Positions 1-10,955 of a stretch of DNA of 64,000 nucleotides are shown here, in pieces. Position numbers and translations under genes: made by a program. This DNA is from Istiophorus platypterus (Eukaryota; Chordata; Actinopteri; Istiophoriformes; Istiophoridae): NCBI GenBank assembly GCA_016859345.1, contig CM029116.1, forward strand, positions 1,288,439 to 1,352,438, given 5' to 3'. The notes beneath the pieces were generated by a model. The model worked only from the letters and a program-made list of their open reading frames with translations, was not told where the DNA came from and did not search any database. Each line of letters begins with the position of its first letter. Within the stretch, counting starts at the first letter, position 1.

Positions 1-100
1 AGGAAAGAGTTCGGACCGCACAAACCTGATGAGAAAAATGTGCAGTGAACAAATATTCTGGATTTTAATGGCCCTGACCTGTCTGTGTCCCCGTGTATAG

Positions 101-269
101 GTATAACACAGAGCAGTATTCTCCCTATGCGGCCCCGTCCCCTCAGGGCTCCTATCAGCCCAGTCCCAGTCCTCAGAGCTACCATCAGGTGGCGCCCTCG
201 CCGGTTGGCTATCAGAACACGCACTCTCCAGCCAGCTACCATCCAACGCCCTCCCCCATGGCCTATCAG
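101..269 (+). CDS. supt5h: supt5h exon, C-terminal repeat region part 1
   Basis: The acceptor is the AG at 99-100 and the donor is GTAGGA at 270. The first base completes a split codon, followed by 56 codons from YNTEQYSPYAAPSP to SPMAYQ, ending in phase 0. Tyrosines recur in P-S-P-x-x-Y blocks typical of the second C-terminal repeat region of animal SPT5. Confidence 0.95.
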
Positions 270-3200
270 GTAGGATGTTTATCCTTTTACCAAACTGTCA
301 GACTCAACACAGTTTTGTCTTTGTCACTGTTCTCAAATGAGTGTTTGTGTTTATTTTTTAAAAGATATACGTTTATGTCCATAAGTATTTTGACAGTGGT
401 TCAACTTTTGTAATTTCTCCCCTGTACACAACCACAATGTATTTGAACCAAAGCCTTTAAGATGTGATTGAAGTCTCAGCTTTAATTCAAGGGGTTAAAC
501 AAAAATCTCACATCATCTGTTTAGGAATTAAAGCCATTTTTATACATAGTCCCTCATTTTCAGAGGCTCGAAAGTAATTGGACAAACATACATAATTATA
601 AATATCAGGATTAGTTTAACTACTTGGCTGAAACTCCTTTTCAGTCAGTGACTGACCAAAGTTTGAAACCATGGACATCACCAACCGCTGGGTTTCCTCC
701 CTTCAGATGCTTTTCCAAACCTTCACTGCAGCCACCCTCAGTTGATGCTCATCTCTGGGGCTTTCTACCCTCAGTTTTGTCTTCAGGAAGTGAAAACATT
801 GGGTGGAGGTCAGGTGACTGACTCAGCCATTGAAGAATATTCCAGTTCTTTACCTTGAGAAGCTCTTGTGATGCTTTCACAGTCTGTTTTTGGTCATTAT
901 CTGTCTGTACTGTCATTTCTCCAGCATTAGGCTGAATCTGACCAGATAGTAGAGACCTGTAGACTTCAGGATTCATCCTGCTGCTTCTACCATCAGTCAC
1001 ATCATCCGTAAACACCAGTGACCCGGTTCCATCAACAGCCGAACATGTCCAGGCCATAACACTGCTCCACCATGTCTGACAGGCGACGTGGTGGCTCTGG
1101 ATCAGGAGTCGTTCCTTCCTTCTCCAGACTCTTCTCTTCCATCGTTCTGGTACCAGTTCATCCTGGTTTCATCCAGAGAATCTGGTTCCAGAATTATTCA
1201 GGCTTTTTTAGATGTTTTCTGGAGAGGTCTAATCTGGCCTTTCTGTTCTTGAGTGTAACCAGTGTTTTGCACCTTGTGGTAAATCCTCTGTATTTATCAG
1301 CTACCAAATGCAAAGTCATCACTTGGAATCCACTTCAGACCTTTTATTTGCTTCCTTTGTCATGAAACAACAAGGGCACAGGCCAAAGCTGGACAGGAAA
1401 ATGATCATCTGTCAGTTGTCCAATTACTTCTGAGCCTCTGAAAATCAGCAACTATGTATAAAAATAGCTGTAATGCCTAAATGGCTAATGGAGGATTTTC
1501 GTAAAACCTCTTGAATTAAAGCCGAAAGTCTACACTTCAGTCACATCTTGATGGTTAGGTGTCAAACCCATCGTGTTGGTGTACACCCAACCATTTATTG
1601 GCAAACATCATAGCAAACACCATAGCAACATAATAAGTAAGTTCTCCTGAAATTTCACTTCCAATATGAACAAAAACAAACGGACATGAGACCATCTGTT
1701 TTTCCAAATCCACGCGGCCAAGAGGAGGCCAGATAGTAAATCCAACCAGAGAAATTAAAGGGAGGAGAACCTGGGGGGAAGTACCCAAAGGTTCTCCTCC
1801 CTCCTCTGCCGATCTTGGCCAGTATTTACATCTGCTGTCTCCACAGGCCAGTCCCAGCCCCAGCCCCGTGGGTTACAGTCCCATGACCCCCGGGGCCCCC
1901 TCCCCCGGCGGCTACAACCCTCACACGCCAGGCTCCAACATAGAGCAGGGCAGCAGCGACTGGGTGACCACCGACATCCTGGTCCGAGTGAAGGACTCCT
2001 TCATGGACCTAATGGGACAGACCGGGGTCATCAGGAGCATCACGGTAACACACACACTCACACAAACAGATTCACACAATCATATAAAATGTACGGCATC
2101 ATCAGATCAGTGATTAGACAGGGCCAGGTACGGTCTGCAGAACTGGCCTCAGAATTGGCAACAACATAGATTATTACTGTCATTTTCACACTTAGGATCT
2201 GTCCGTTTCCTGCGCAGAAAGGACATAGAAATGTCCTGCTCTCCTTCTGCTGTTTAATTTTAAATTTTCAGTTAATCTGGACGTTTGCTTTACAAAATCA
2301 GGACGGCCAGCGAGCGTGGAAATGGCAGGGGCGACCGGGTGAGCCCGCCCGAACTCGCCAGTCTCCGCTTATGATTCTGTCCTAAATCTGTATGACATAA
2401 ATTTATGGTGTATTAGAGTGAGATTCATGGGTTTGTTTGGTTTTTTTTTTGATGGATACAAAAATAAGTGGAGCTGAAACGATCAGTTTAAAAATCAGTC
2501 AGTCGAACAGAAAATTAATCCGACAACTGTTCTGATAATCAACTGTTTGAGTCATTTTTCGAATACAAAACGTAAATTACTCTGATTTCAGCTTGAAATA
2601 AGTGAGGGTTTGTTGCTTCTCTGTGTCATATATTGATAAACTGAATAGTTATTCATAAAGTAATGGTTGTATTAACCAGGTCTAGTAATGACACCACCTC
2701 AGCCTATGCAAAGTTATGATAGATGATGACGAGTTGAAGCAGTGTCCATCAAGTCTTTGCGATCAAAGAATATATATTGGCCGAAGTTGAACGTACTTTC
2801 ACGTTCAGAGCTCAAGTCAACATTTGCGGATCCGCTAGCCTGGTCCATTTGTCCAACAGTCCTAAACCCAAAGATGTTCAACATACTGTCACAGATGACT
2901 TATAAAAACAGAACATTGGCAAAGAAAAGTTGGTTTATCATTTATGAACTGGTGATGCTCCTACCAAAGTTTCAAGGTCTCTCTAAGGGACCTTAAACAG
3001 ACATTATAGGATACACCTCATAAAACATCAGCATAACGCAGCATAAATCTACTGTCAACTAAACACAGCTGAGCACAGGACAGATTACTGATAACTTTGT
3101 TATCTGAGAAGATACGTGTGTAAGAAAGCTTTGGAGTTTTTTAAGATGTATTTTTCCTCTTTCAGTGGTGCTAGGCATTGACCAAGCTGACTAAGCATGT

Positions 3201-5341
3201 CCTGAACCTACTGAATGTATGTTCATTCAAGATGTGCTCATATTCAAAGATTGTCTGTTCTGCCGATGTCAACGCCAATATTAAGTGTAATGGGGTTGAT
3301 ATGTATATGGATATAGAGGAAGAGAGGAGCCCGGTGCATCATGGGAAGTCCCCCGGCAGGCTAGGCCTATAGCAGCATAAGTAGGGGATGGCTTTATCAA
3401 AGAGGAAGGATTTAAGCCTCCTCTTAAATGTGGAGAGGGCGTCTGCCTCCAGGACCCAAACTGGAAGATGGTTCCACAGCAGAGGAGCCTGAGAACTGAA
3501 AGCTCTACCTCCTGTTCTACTGCTGGAGTCTCAACAAAAATCCAGTGTTTTTTTATGTGAAGTGAGGGTGGACGAGTCGAAGGAACTGAAACATGGCTCA
3601 GTTTGTGTTGCTGGGAGGTTCTGCCAAACAAAATCACCTTTTGGGTTATACTGATAAGCATTTACACCCTGCCAGAAATATTTAGGTAGATTGATATTGA
3701 CGTTTTACTGCAGTTTAAAAGTAACTCACGAGCTGCAGCTGAATCTGTCTTAATATTCATGGGTTATAGTGTCTGAGGGTTGTATCTCAAGATTAACAGG
3801 GGCCAGCTCACACTCTGAAAGTTTAGGATTAGCTCCATTAGCTCCATTCCCGTGAGACTAAACATTAAAACCATATTGAGCAGGAACAGCTAATAAAGCG
3901 GCTTAGATCCGAACTGAACTGAAAGCCGCTGCAGCAGCTCAGACGATCATCTGTAATATTATTAGAGACAGTATTATATGGATTTAGCTCCAAATGTTCA
4001 GGCTGTTGTGTTAGAGTCTCACAGTGTTGCTACGGAATTGGACAAGTTGAGTCAGACTTGAATTAACTTGTTTTTTCCCCTGAAAAAAGCAAAAATGTGT
4101 CAATTATCAGCCAAGTTCCCAACATGCAACGGTATCGGTGTATATATTTTATTGGCGTCAATGCAAGACAACCAGTGTAATGAGATGACTCCGTCTTCTC
4201 AAGAAAAGCTTGTGTTCAGCTGAATTCTCATCCTCCTTTATTTTTATTAAGGATACATCTTACAGTTATTTTCTAGTTAAGCCTTTTTCCATCAAAGCAG
4301 GACAAGGGTTTCACTGCTGTAAAACACTATATAAAAGTGATTTATGTCTGTGTGTGTGCGTGCAGGGAGGCATGTGCTCAGTCTTCATGCAGGAATCAGA
4401 GAAGGTGGTCAGCATCAGCAGCGATCACCTGGAGCCCGTCACTCCCACCAAGAACAACAAGGTAACTGTTAATTTCCCTCTGAATGGCTGTTAAATTTCA
4501 GAAAATTAATTTTATGGACATTTTAATCAGTATCCCAGGATTGTTTTGTTGTTGTTGTTTTTTTTTTGTCTGTTTTTTTTTTTTCACATATGACCTGAAC
4601 AAGCCATGTCCCGCTGTGTGCAGACAAAATCTCTGCTAGATCACACAGTCAGTATTAAATTACGTCAATAGCAAAGTTATTTCAGCCGGGATCCAGGGAC
4701 CGACTACCACACACGACACCAAAGGAAACAACAGTATTTAACCATCAAAACCGAACCACTGGCGTCCTGCTGAGCTGAGGGGGCTGTCGGACTCCCCCCA
4801 CATTTTTTCTCTGCCCTGAGATTATCATTTACTCTGGCCCCTGCTCATTTTTCCTTTTTGCTGCAAGCAGTTCTGGCACTTTCTCCTCACTGGGGGCAGC
4901 TGTACAGTGCAGAAGCAGAAACTATCATCCGGTGAATATTGCCTTGGGGGTGGGGGGTCATTGTTGCACTGCCAAAGGTCAGGTTTTACTTTTAATGAAT
5001 CCAGGTATTTTGCCAACTTGGAAGCAGCTATTAGATCCCACCCCTATTATAAAGTAATCTTTTTCTCTTGGTCCGAGGCTGACGTTACTTTAAGTGTGAT
5101 CCGTCACGACACCAAAACACAAAACCTGGCGGCTGATGGGCATTAAGCTGCAGTGGTAGAAGTGTGGTTAAGGCCGTGCCCGTTGTTCCCGTCTGTCCAG
5201 GTGAAGGTGATCCTGGGGGAGGACCGCGAGGCGACAGGGATCCTACTGAGCATCGACGGAGACGACGGCATTGTCCGTATGGAGCTTGACGACCAGCTGA
5301 AGATCCTCAACCTGAGGTTCCTGGGACGCCTCGAGCACTGA
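101..5341 (+). CDS. supt5h: SUPT5H (SPT5) C-terminal part, last four coding exons
   Basis: SPT5 pairs with SPT4 to form DSIF, which binds RNA polymerase II, holds it at promoter-proximal pauses and, once phosphorylated by P-TEFb, supports elongation in the nucleus. Coding exons are 101-269, 1847-2044, 4366-4461 and 5201-5341, all with AG/GT borders and matching phase. The first two encode the Tyr/Ser/Pro-rich C-terminal repeats (PSPQGSY, PSPQSY, PSPVGY, PSPMAY, PSPGGY), which are P-TEFb substrates. The rest encode the terminal KOW-type region, from SSDWVTTDI through GQTGVIRSI, HLEPVTPTKNNK and VKVILGEDREATG to the end at LGRLEH. The N-terminal acidic, NGN and earlier KOW parts lie upstream of the window. 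Introns carry a Tc1 copy and the left arm of a large inverted repeat. The identification is firm; the protein matches vertebrate SPT5 almost residue for residue. Confidence 0.97.
366..1590 (-). mobile_element. Tc1-like element copy A in a supt5h intron, decayed
   Basis: Long terminal inverted repeats face each other: about 366-595 on the left and 1415-1590 on the right, both with the block TTTTTATACATAGT and AAGTAATTGGACAA. Between them the minus strand reads a degenerate Tc1 transposase C-terminus (749-1057) with the cores TDNDQKQT and SQSPDLHP. The usual IE after SPDLNP is lost, so the catalytic triad is incomplete, and the right end is truncated. The element lies wholly inside the intron 270-1846. 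It is a dead copy; a sister copy in opposite orientation sits in cox7a intron 3. Confidence 0.85.
1591..1846. other. rest of supt5h intron, nothing recognised
   Basis: This is unique-looking sequence between the truncated right end of Tc1 copy A and the next supt5h exon. I see no coding or repeat signal in it. Confidence 0.5.
1847..2044 (+). CDS. supt5h: supt5h exon, end of repeats plus start of terminal KOW region
   Basis: The acceptor reads tctccacag and the donor GTAACA. The exon is exactly 66 codons, phase 0 at both ends, from ASPSPSPVGYSP to TGVIRSIT. It is the last supt5h exon before the left arm of the inverted repeat. Confidence 0.96.
2465..2660 (+). repeat. hAT-like MITE remnant common in teleosts
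   Basis: The stretch gctgaaacgatcag through gtcatatattgataaactga matches the pattern of the teleost short dispersed repeat that begins GGGCTGCAACTAACGATTA and carries ATTAATC/GATTAAT blocks. Classification is from memory of the family and not from a search. Related pieces occur near 10230-10470 and 59550-59606. Confidence 0.5.
2806..4108 (-). repeat. left arm of a 1.3-kb inverted duplication, in a supt5h intron
   Basis: The reverse complement of this segment matches 9018-10319 over its full length with almost the same length (1303 versus 1302 bp). I see only scattered substitutions, for example near 3116, 3684 and 3764, plus a few at the extreme ends. Read on the minus strand it carries the 3' end of an L2-like LINE ORF2 (AFSSQAPLLWNHLPVW, then LKSFLFDKA), here without the reverse transcriptase body. 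It lies between supt5h exons 1847-2044 and 4366-4461. Confidence 0.93.
4366..4461 (+). CDS. supt5h: supt5h exon, terminal KOW region
   Basis: The exon has 32 codons, from GGMCSVFMQESEK to PVTPTKNNK, phase 0 at both ends. The acceptor is preceded by a short GT-rich run (tctgtgtgtgtgcgtgcag) and the donor is GTAACT. It lies in the segment bounded by the two inverted-repeat arms. Confidence 0.96.
4462..5200. other. supt5h last intron, no recognised element
   Basis: The intron holds T-rich runs at 4549-4584 and otherwise ordinary sequence. No coding or repeat family was recognised. Confidence 0.5.
5201..5341 (+). CDS. supt5h: supt5h last coding exon
   Basis: The acceptor is gtctgtccag. There are 46 codons from VKVILGEDREATGILL to LRFLGRLEH, then TGA at 5339-5341. 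The last few residues differ from the mammalian tail while the KOW core is conserved. Confidence 0.96.
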   Translation: MKVILGEDREATGILLSIDGDDGIVRMELDDQLKILNLRFLGRLEH

Positions 5342-5722
5342 GGGATGGACGGAGAGACTCACGTGCAGAATATCAAACACAACAGACGCACACACACAGT
5401 GAGGTGGGAGTATAGAAATACACACAAAACTGTAATGAGAACACTGTTGGCTGTGTTCTCAGGCACGATTAAACATAAGCAGAGATGTTGTTATATATTT
5501 TTATTTTTTCTTTTTCTTTTTAACTTGTTGAGGGCCAATCCCCCCGCCACCCCGAACAGACACAGACACACACACACACACACACAAGATTAGATCCCAG
5601 ATTCCAGAGGCTGTAGGAGTCATGTTTTATTGTAACTCCACGGTCCAACCAACAAACATGTCTGTCTCTCTGTGAACGAGTCTGTCTCATGATTGTTTTA
5701 GGGTTTTTTTTTTCCTTTATTG

Positions 5723-5753
<31 letters not shown>

Positions 5754-5970
5754 CAAAAAACCCAGCATCAGTCCAGCAGATCTTCTCTCGCTCCCCTCTG
5801 GTTTCTTTGACTTTTTAATAAATTCATTCATTAGCGTCTTTGTGTTCTTACTAGTGGTCTGAATCTGTTTTTAGTGATTTCTCAATGTTCTGTCAGTACT
5901 TTGTTTTTCTGGGTTCAGAAGGGTTTGAAAAATAACAAAAAATAAATGTAACAAGTCAATAAAAGGTGAC
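5342..5970 (+). promoter_or_regulatory. supt5h: supt5h 3' UTR with candidate poly(A) signals
   Basis: AATAAA hexamers stand at 5817-5822, 5941-5946 and 5958-5963 downstream of the supt5h stop. The UTR contains a (CA)n run near 5570-5586 and a long T run at about 5726-5753. Which signal is used cannot be told from sequence. Confidence 0.6.
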
Positions 5971-6777
5971 CCAGATGATCCGTTTGTCTGCATGTGTATT
6001 TTTAGCCGCATGGCTCTACAGCAGGTGGCAGCTGTCCGCAGAGGAATCTCAGCAGCTGGCCCCCCCATCAGGGCCATCGTGACCAGTGCAATGTTTGGGC
6101 CTTTCTACACTATGTGATTTTTGGGCAGTTCCAAGAGGAACTCTGTGAAATCTCCATCAGCTGACGATTTAGAGCTTCAGAGACTAGGAACAATCATTAC
6201 ACGTTCAAAATCCTGACAGAATCGGAAATTTCAGGAGGAAAAAGCATTTGGTTCCAGACTTAAGATACCGATTGACTAGAAAGGATTTTCATCCAAGTAT
6301 TAAAAATAATTATTTTTTAGCATTCCGATAGTTTATCCAACTTCTTCTGAGCCCCTGAAAATAAGGGACCATGTATAAAAATGGCTGTAATCCCTAGACG
6401 ATAAATGTGAAGTTTTTGTAAAACCTCTTGAGTTGAAGCTTAAAGTCAACACTTAAATCACATCTTGATTCATTCATTGATTCATTTTTTCATTTTTTTC
6501 ATTTTTCATTTGAGCTTTAATCTGCAACTTAAAAGTAGAAAAAAAAGGTAAACGGGCCAGAATAGGTTCTGAATGTGCTGTATTTGTGGAGCTTTTTACA
6601 CATTTGATAAATCAGAGGCAGAAAGGTGTGAGATATGAATTGAACAGTTGTCATTGGTGTTCTGGATCCAACCATCAAGTGCTTTTACCCTAATGCAACA
6701 CATTTAAAAATTAAAGTCATCCCCTGAATGCAATGAGAAGCTTGCTGCTGTTGAGGTTCCCAGTAGCCCGTGATCTG
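5971..6777. other. interval between the converging supt5h and RNase 3' ends
   Basis: This 0.8-kb interval contains a solo Tc1-like terminal repeat (about 6335-6470), short AT-rich stretches, and on the minus strand an ATTAAA at 6521-6516. That hexamer is a possible poly(A) signal for the RNase gene. No further gene was seen. Confidence 0.5.
6335..6470 (+). mobile_element. solo terminal repeat of a Tc1-like element
   Basis: The segment resembles the right terminal repeat of Tc1 copy A: acttcttctgagcccctg, accatgtataaaaatggctg, taaaacctcttgagttgaag, aaatcacatcttgat. No internal transposase or partner repeat is present nearby, so this is a fragment. Confidence 0.7.
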
Positions 6778-6981
6778 TTAGCCACAAGGCCGCCGGGGCT
6801 GCTGGTGGTCTATGGGCAGGTAGTAGAGAGGGACCTGTGGAGGGCAGGGGTGTCCAGCGGAGGGGCTCCATCCCAGACGCGGGCCGGTCGCCGGGTCCCT
6901 TTCGGTGTCACCGTAGTGATCACAGCCGACGGTCAAGTTGTGAGACAGAGGGATCTTCACCTGAAACCACACCTCTCTGTC
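6778..6981 (-). CDS. RNase T2-like terminal coding exon 8
   Basis: The acceptor is ctgtcctctcccag. The exon has 67 codons beginning DREVWFQVKIPLSHNLTVGC and ending QQPRRPCG, then TAA. REVWFQVKI is the last conserved beta strand. The exon is separated from exon 7 by the L2-like LINE and the right inverted-repeat arm, and lies in the segment between the arms. Confidence 0.87.
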   Translation of the reverse strand, partial: DREVWFQVKIPLSHNLTVGCDHYGDTERDPATGPRLGWSPSAGHPCPPQVPLYYLPIDHQQPRRPCG

Positions 6982-8415
6982 CTGGGAGAGGACAGAGCCA
7001 AGACCAGATATGAAGCACAGCTACCGCCACTGGCAGGATGCCATTTATTTGTCCTTACTGCTGCCCGTATCCCCAATTTTTGGGGGACAACAAATTTAAA
7101 TACTTCCACTGGGAAAAGGACAAGAAAAAAATGAACAACTTTTCTTGAAGAAAATAGGAAATAGGACTAACCGTCAGTATTTTATAGGTGTTTTTTTTTT
7201 TTCTTTTCCTTCAGAAATTTGATATAAACAGTTCATTTCATTTCAGACTTGTTTAAGCTCACAAACTGATTTTTGAGAGACTTTTTGGCAAAGAGAAGTT
7301 GGAGATTAGCAAAACTTACATACAATATTTAGAAACATTTTGCTTTGTGCAACACACTGCTACACTATGCAGTGCATTTGATGGTTGAGCCCACTGTTGG
7401 ACGGGCCCAGAGACCAACTGGCACTGGCTCTCAGCAGAGACCGAGTTTGTTGACACTGAAACCCAGAATCCCAACAGATGAATGATCAACATCAATGTGG
7501 CCTCCAAACAGCAGATATCATTCATAGAGAATTTAGATTTATGATCTGTAAAAAGATGTTTAGTAAATGTCACTTTGATCTTTTTTTTTTGTTGTTGTTG
7601 CTGATGACCGCAATAAAGAATAGGTGTTATTAAAACTCCCCTGGGGTAAAGTATTACCAGATTTTAAAGATTTTTCAGGGAGATGTTCCCACAGTCAGAA
7701 ATGCTCCGGAAGCATTTAGGCTCTTTGTACATTCACCAGTTTCTTTTGAATGTCAGTGTGTATTTAGAAAGGAGACAGTCTACATTTTTGGGTGGATTGC
7801 ACTAGGAGGAAAATTCGGGGTTTGGATAGCCAGTCTCTTATGCCCCACCCCAAGCAGGCAGCTTGAGGAATTTTTACATTTAGTTAGCACCTCTGTATTT
7901 GTTTTTACTATCAGGCTATTTACCTCAGTGCTTTAAAATAGCTGTAATTAAACCTCTTCTTAAAAAGCCTTCCCTCAATCCAGATGTTCTAGCCAACTAT
8001 AAACCCATATCCAACCCTCCCTTTCTCTCTAAGATCCTTGAAAAAGCTGTCGCCAACCAGTTGTTATTCTTTGAATGAAAATAGTTGATTTGAGGACTTC
8101 CAGTCAGGATTTAGATGCATCATAGCACTGAGACAGCACTGGTGAAGGTTATGAATGAACTACTAACCACACTGGACAAATGACTTGTCTCTGTACTTGT
8201 TGTGTTACATCTTAGTGCTGCATTTGACACTTTCGACCATCCCATCAAATTACAGAGACTGTAATTTATTGGCATCAAAGGACTCGCTCTCAGCTGGATT
8301 AAGTCCTACTTATCAGATCAATTTCAATTCCTGCACATTAATGATGAATCCTCCATCTGCTCAAAAGTTATTCATGGTGTTCCACAAGGTTCAGTGCTTG
8401 GACCAGTTCTATTCA

Positions 8416-8461
<46 letters not shown>

Positions 8462-10905
8462 TTCCCTTAGGCAATATTGTAAAGAATCATTCCAGAAACT
8501 TCCATTGATATGCAGATGATACTTAATTTTACTTATCAATTAAACCCGATGAAACAAATGAGGTAGTTAAACTTCAATCATGTATTAAGGATATAAACAT
8601 CTGGATGACCAGCAACTTCATACTTTTAAACTCAGACAAAACTAAAATTATTTCTCTTGAACCCCAAAACCTCAGAAACACATTATCTAATTACATACTT
8701 ACCCTAGATGTCACTGCTCTGGCCTCTAGCGCCAGCATGAGGAATCTTGGAGTTGTCTTCAATCAATACATGTCTTTCAACTCTCACATAAACAAACTTC
8801 AAGGACTGACTTTTTTCACCTACGCAATATCGCAAAAATCAGGCACATCCTGTCTCAAAATGATGCAGAAAAACTAGAAAATGCTTTCATTACTTCTAAG
8901 CGCAATTATTGCAACTTCCTCTTATCAGTCTGTCCCAACAAAGCCCTTAATGGTCAGGCACCATCTTAACTTAAAGAGCTCTGAGCTAATTGACAAATAT
9001 TTGGCCAATAAGCAAAGATAATTGACAAATATTTGCTTTTTTCAGGGGAAAAAACAAGTTAATTCAAGTCTGACTCAACTTGTCCAATTCCGTAGCAACA
9101 CTGTGAGACTCTAACACAACAGCCTGAACATTTGGAGCTAAATCCATATAATACTGTCTCTAATAATATTACAGATGATCGTCTGAGCTGCTGCAGCGGC
9201 TTTCAGTTCAGTTCGGATCTAAGCCGCTTTATTAGCTGTTCCTGCTCAATATGGTTTTAATGTTTAGTCTCACGGGAATGGAGCTAATGGAGCTAATCCT
9301 AAACTTTCAGAGTGTGAGCTGGCCCCTGTTAATCTTGAGATACAACCCTCAGACACTATAACTCATGAATATTAAGACAGATTCAGCTGCAGCTCGTGAG
9401 TTACTTTTAAACTGCAGTAAAACGTCAATATCAATCTACTTAAATATTTCTGGCAGGGTGTAAATGCTTATCAGTATAACCCAAAAGGTGATTTTGTTTG
9501 GCAGAACCTCCCAGCAACACAAACTGAGCCATGTTTCAGTTCCTTCGACTCGTCCACCCTCACTTCACATAAAAAAACACTGGATTTTTGTTGAGACTCC
9601 AGCAGTAGAACAGGAGGTAGAGCTTTCAGTTCTCAGGCTCCTCTGCTGTGGAACCATCTTCCAGTTTGGGTCCTGGAGGCAGACGCCCTCTCCACATTTA
9701 AGAGGAGGCTTAAATCCTTCCTCTTTGATAAAGCCATCCCCTACTTATGCTGCTATAGGCCTAGCCTGCCGGGGGACTTCCCATGATGCACCGGGCTCCT
9801 CTCTTCCTCTATATCCATATACATATCAACCCCATTACACTTAATATTGGCGTTGACATCGGCAGAACAGACAATCTTTGAATATGAGCACATCTTGAAT
9901 GAACATACATTCAGTAGGTTCAGGACATGCTTAGTCAGCTTGGTCAATGCCTAGCACCACTGAAAGAGGAAAAATACATCTTAAAAAACTCCAAAGCTTT
10001 CTTATACACGTATCTTCTCAGATAACAAAGTTATCAGTAATCTGTCCTGTGCTCAGCTGTGTTTAGTTGACAGTAGATTTATGCTGCGTTATGCTGATGT
10101 TTTATGAGGTGTATCCTATAATGTCTGTTTAAGGTCCCTTAGAGAGACCTTGAAACTTTGGTAGGAGCATCACCAGTTCATAAATGATAAACCAACTTTT
10201 CTTTGCCAATGTTCTGTTTTTATAAGTCATCTGTGACAGTATGTTGAACATCTTTGGGTTTAGGACTGTTGGACAAATGGACCAGGCTAGCGGATCCGGA
10301 AATGTCGACTTGAGCTCTGGAAACTTGTAACGGGCATGTCTCTCTGGTATCTGACATTTATCTGAATAATAGATTAATTGTTTTCCCTATAAAGTCAGAA
10401 AGCTGTGAACAGTGTCCAAGATGGCATCTTCAGATATCTTATTTTGTTCAACCAACAGGCCAAAATCCAAAGAAGGGGTACCTGCAGGTCTTGAAAAGGC
10501 TTTTAAAAAGGCAATTATTTCAGTTTCCTAAAAAGGCCTTACAAAATACTAAAAATTTCAATTTACCAAAGTCGTCTTCTTTTTTATCTGCCATTGGCAG
10601 TAACGTTACTTATAAAATATTTTTGATTTTAGCCAAAGCTGGCTGGGAAGTATCCACTATTATTGTTTCAGACTTTTGACCTTATATAAAATTCATATGT
10701 AGTCCTTTAATAAATTTGTTATTTTTACTCCATCCATACATTTCCACTTCTTATCCATGTGCTGGTTGTGTTTAATGATTGATAAATGAAATTAGTAAGA
10801 ATTATTGTCATATCTGTTGAAAGTACTGACACAAATGTGATATAAATATCAATAACTCTATGCACATGAAATTTAACTCTTGCTCTTGTCATCCCTTATA
10901 ACTTT

Positions 10906-10955
<50 letters not shown>

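Noticed and set aside
3281..3661. 126-residue frame, identical on the other arm at 9464-9844
   Set aside because: The correct LINE reading (AFSSQAPLLWN) is in a different frame; this one is a shadow kept identical because the DNA arms are identical.
6733..7134. 133-residue + strand frame
   Set aside because: It is antisense to the RNase terminal exon, which is read on the minus strand and fits the gene by phase and motif.
2806..10319. The inverted arms as a fold-back assembly or library artefact
   Set aside because: The arms differ by scattered substitutions, are separated by 4.9 kb of unique sequence with two genes' exons, and have distinct outer flanks, all unlike a fold-back artefact. 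Long reads would still settle it.
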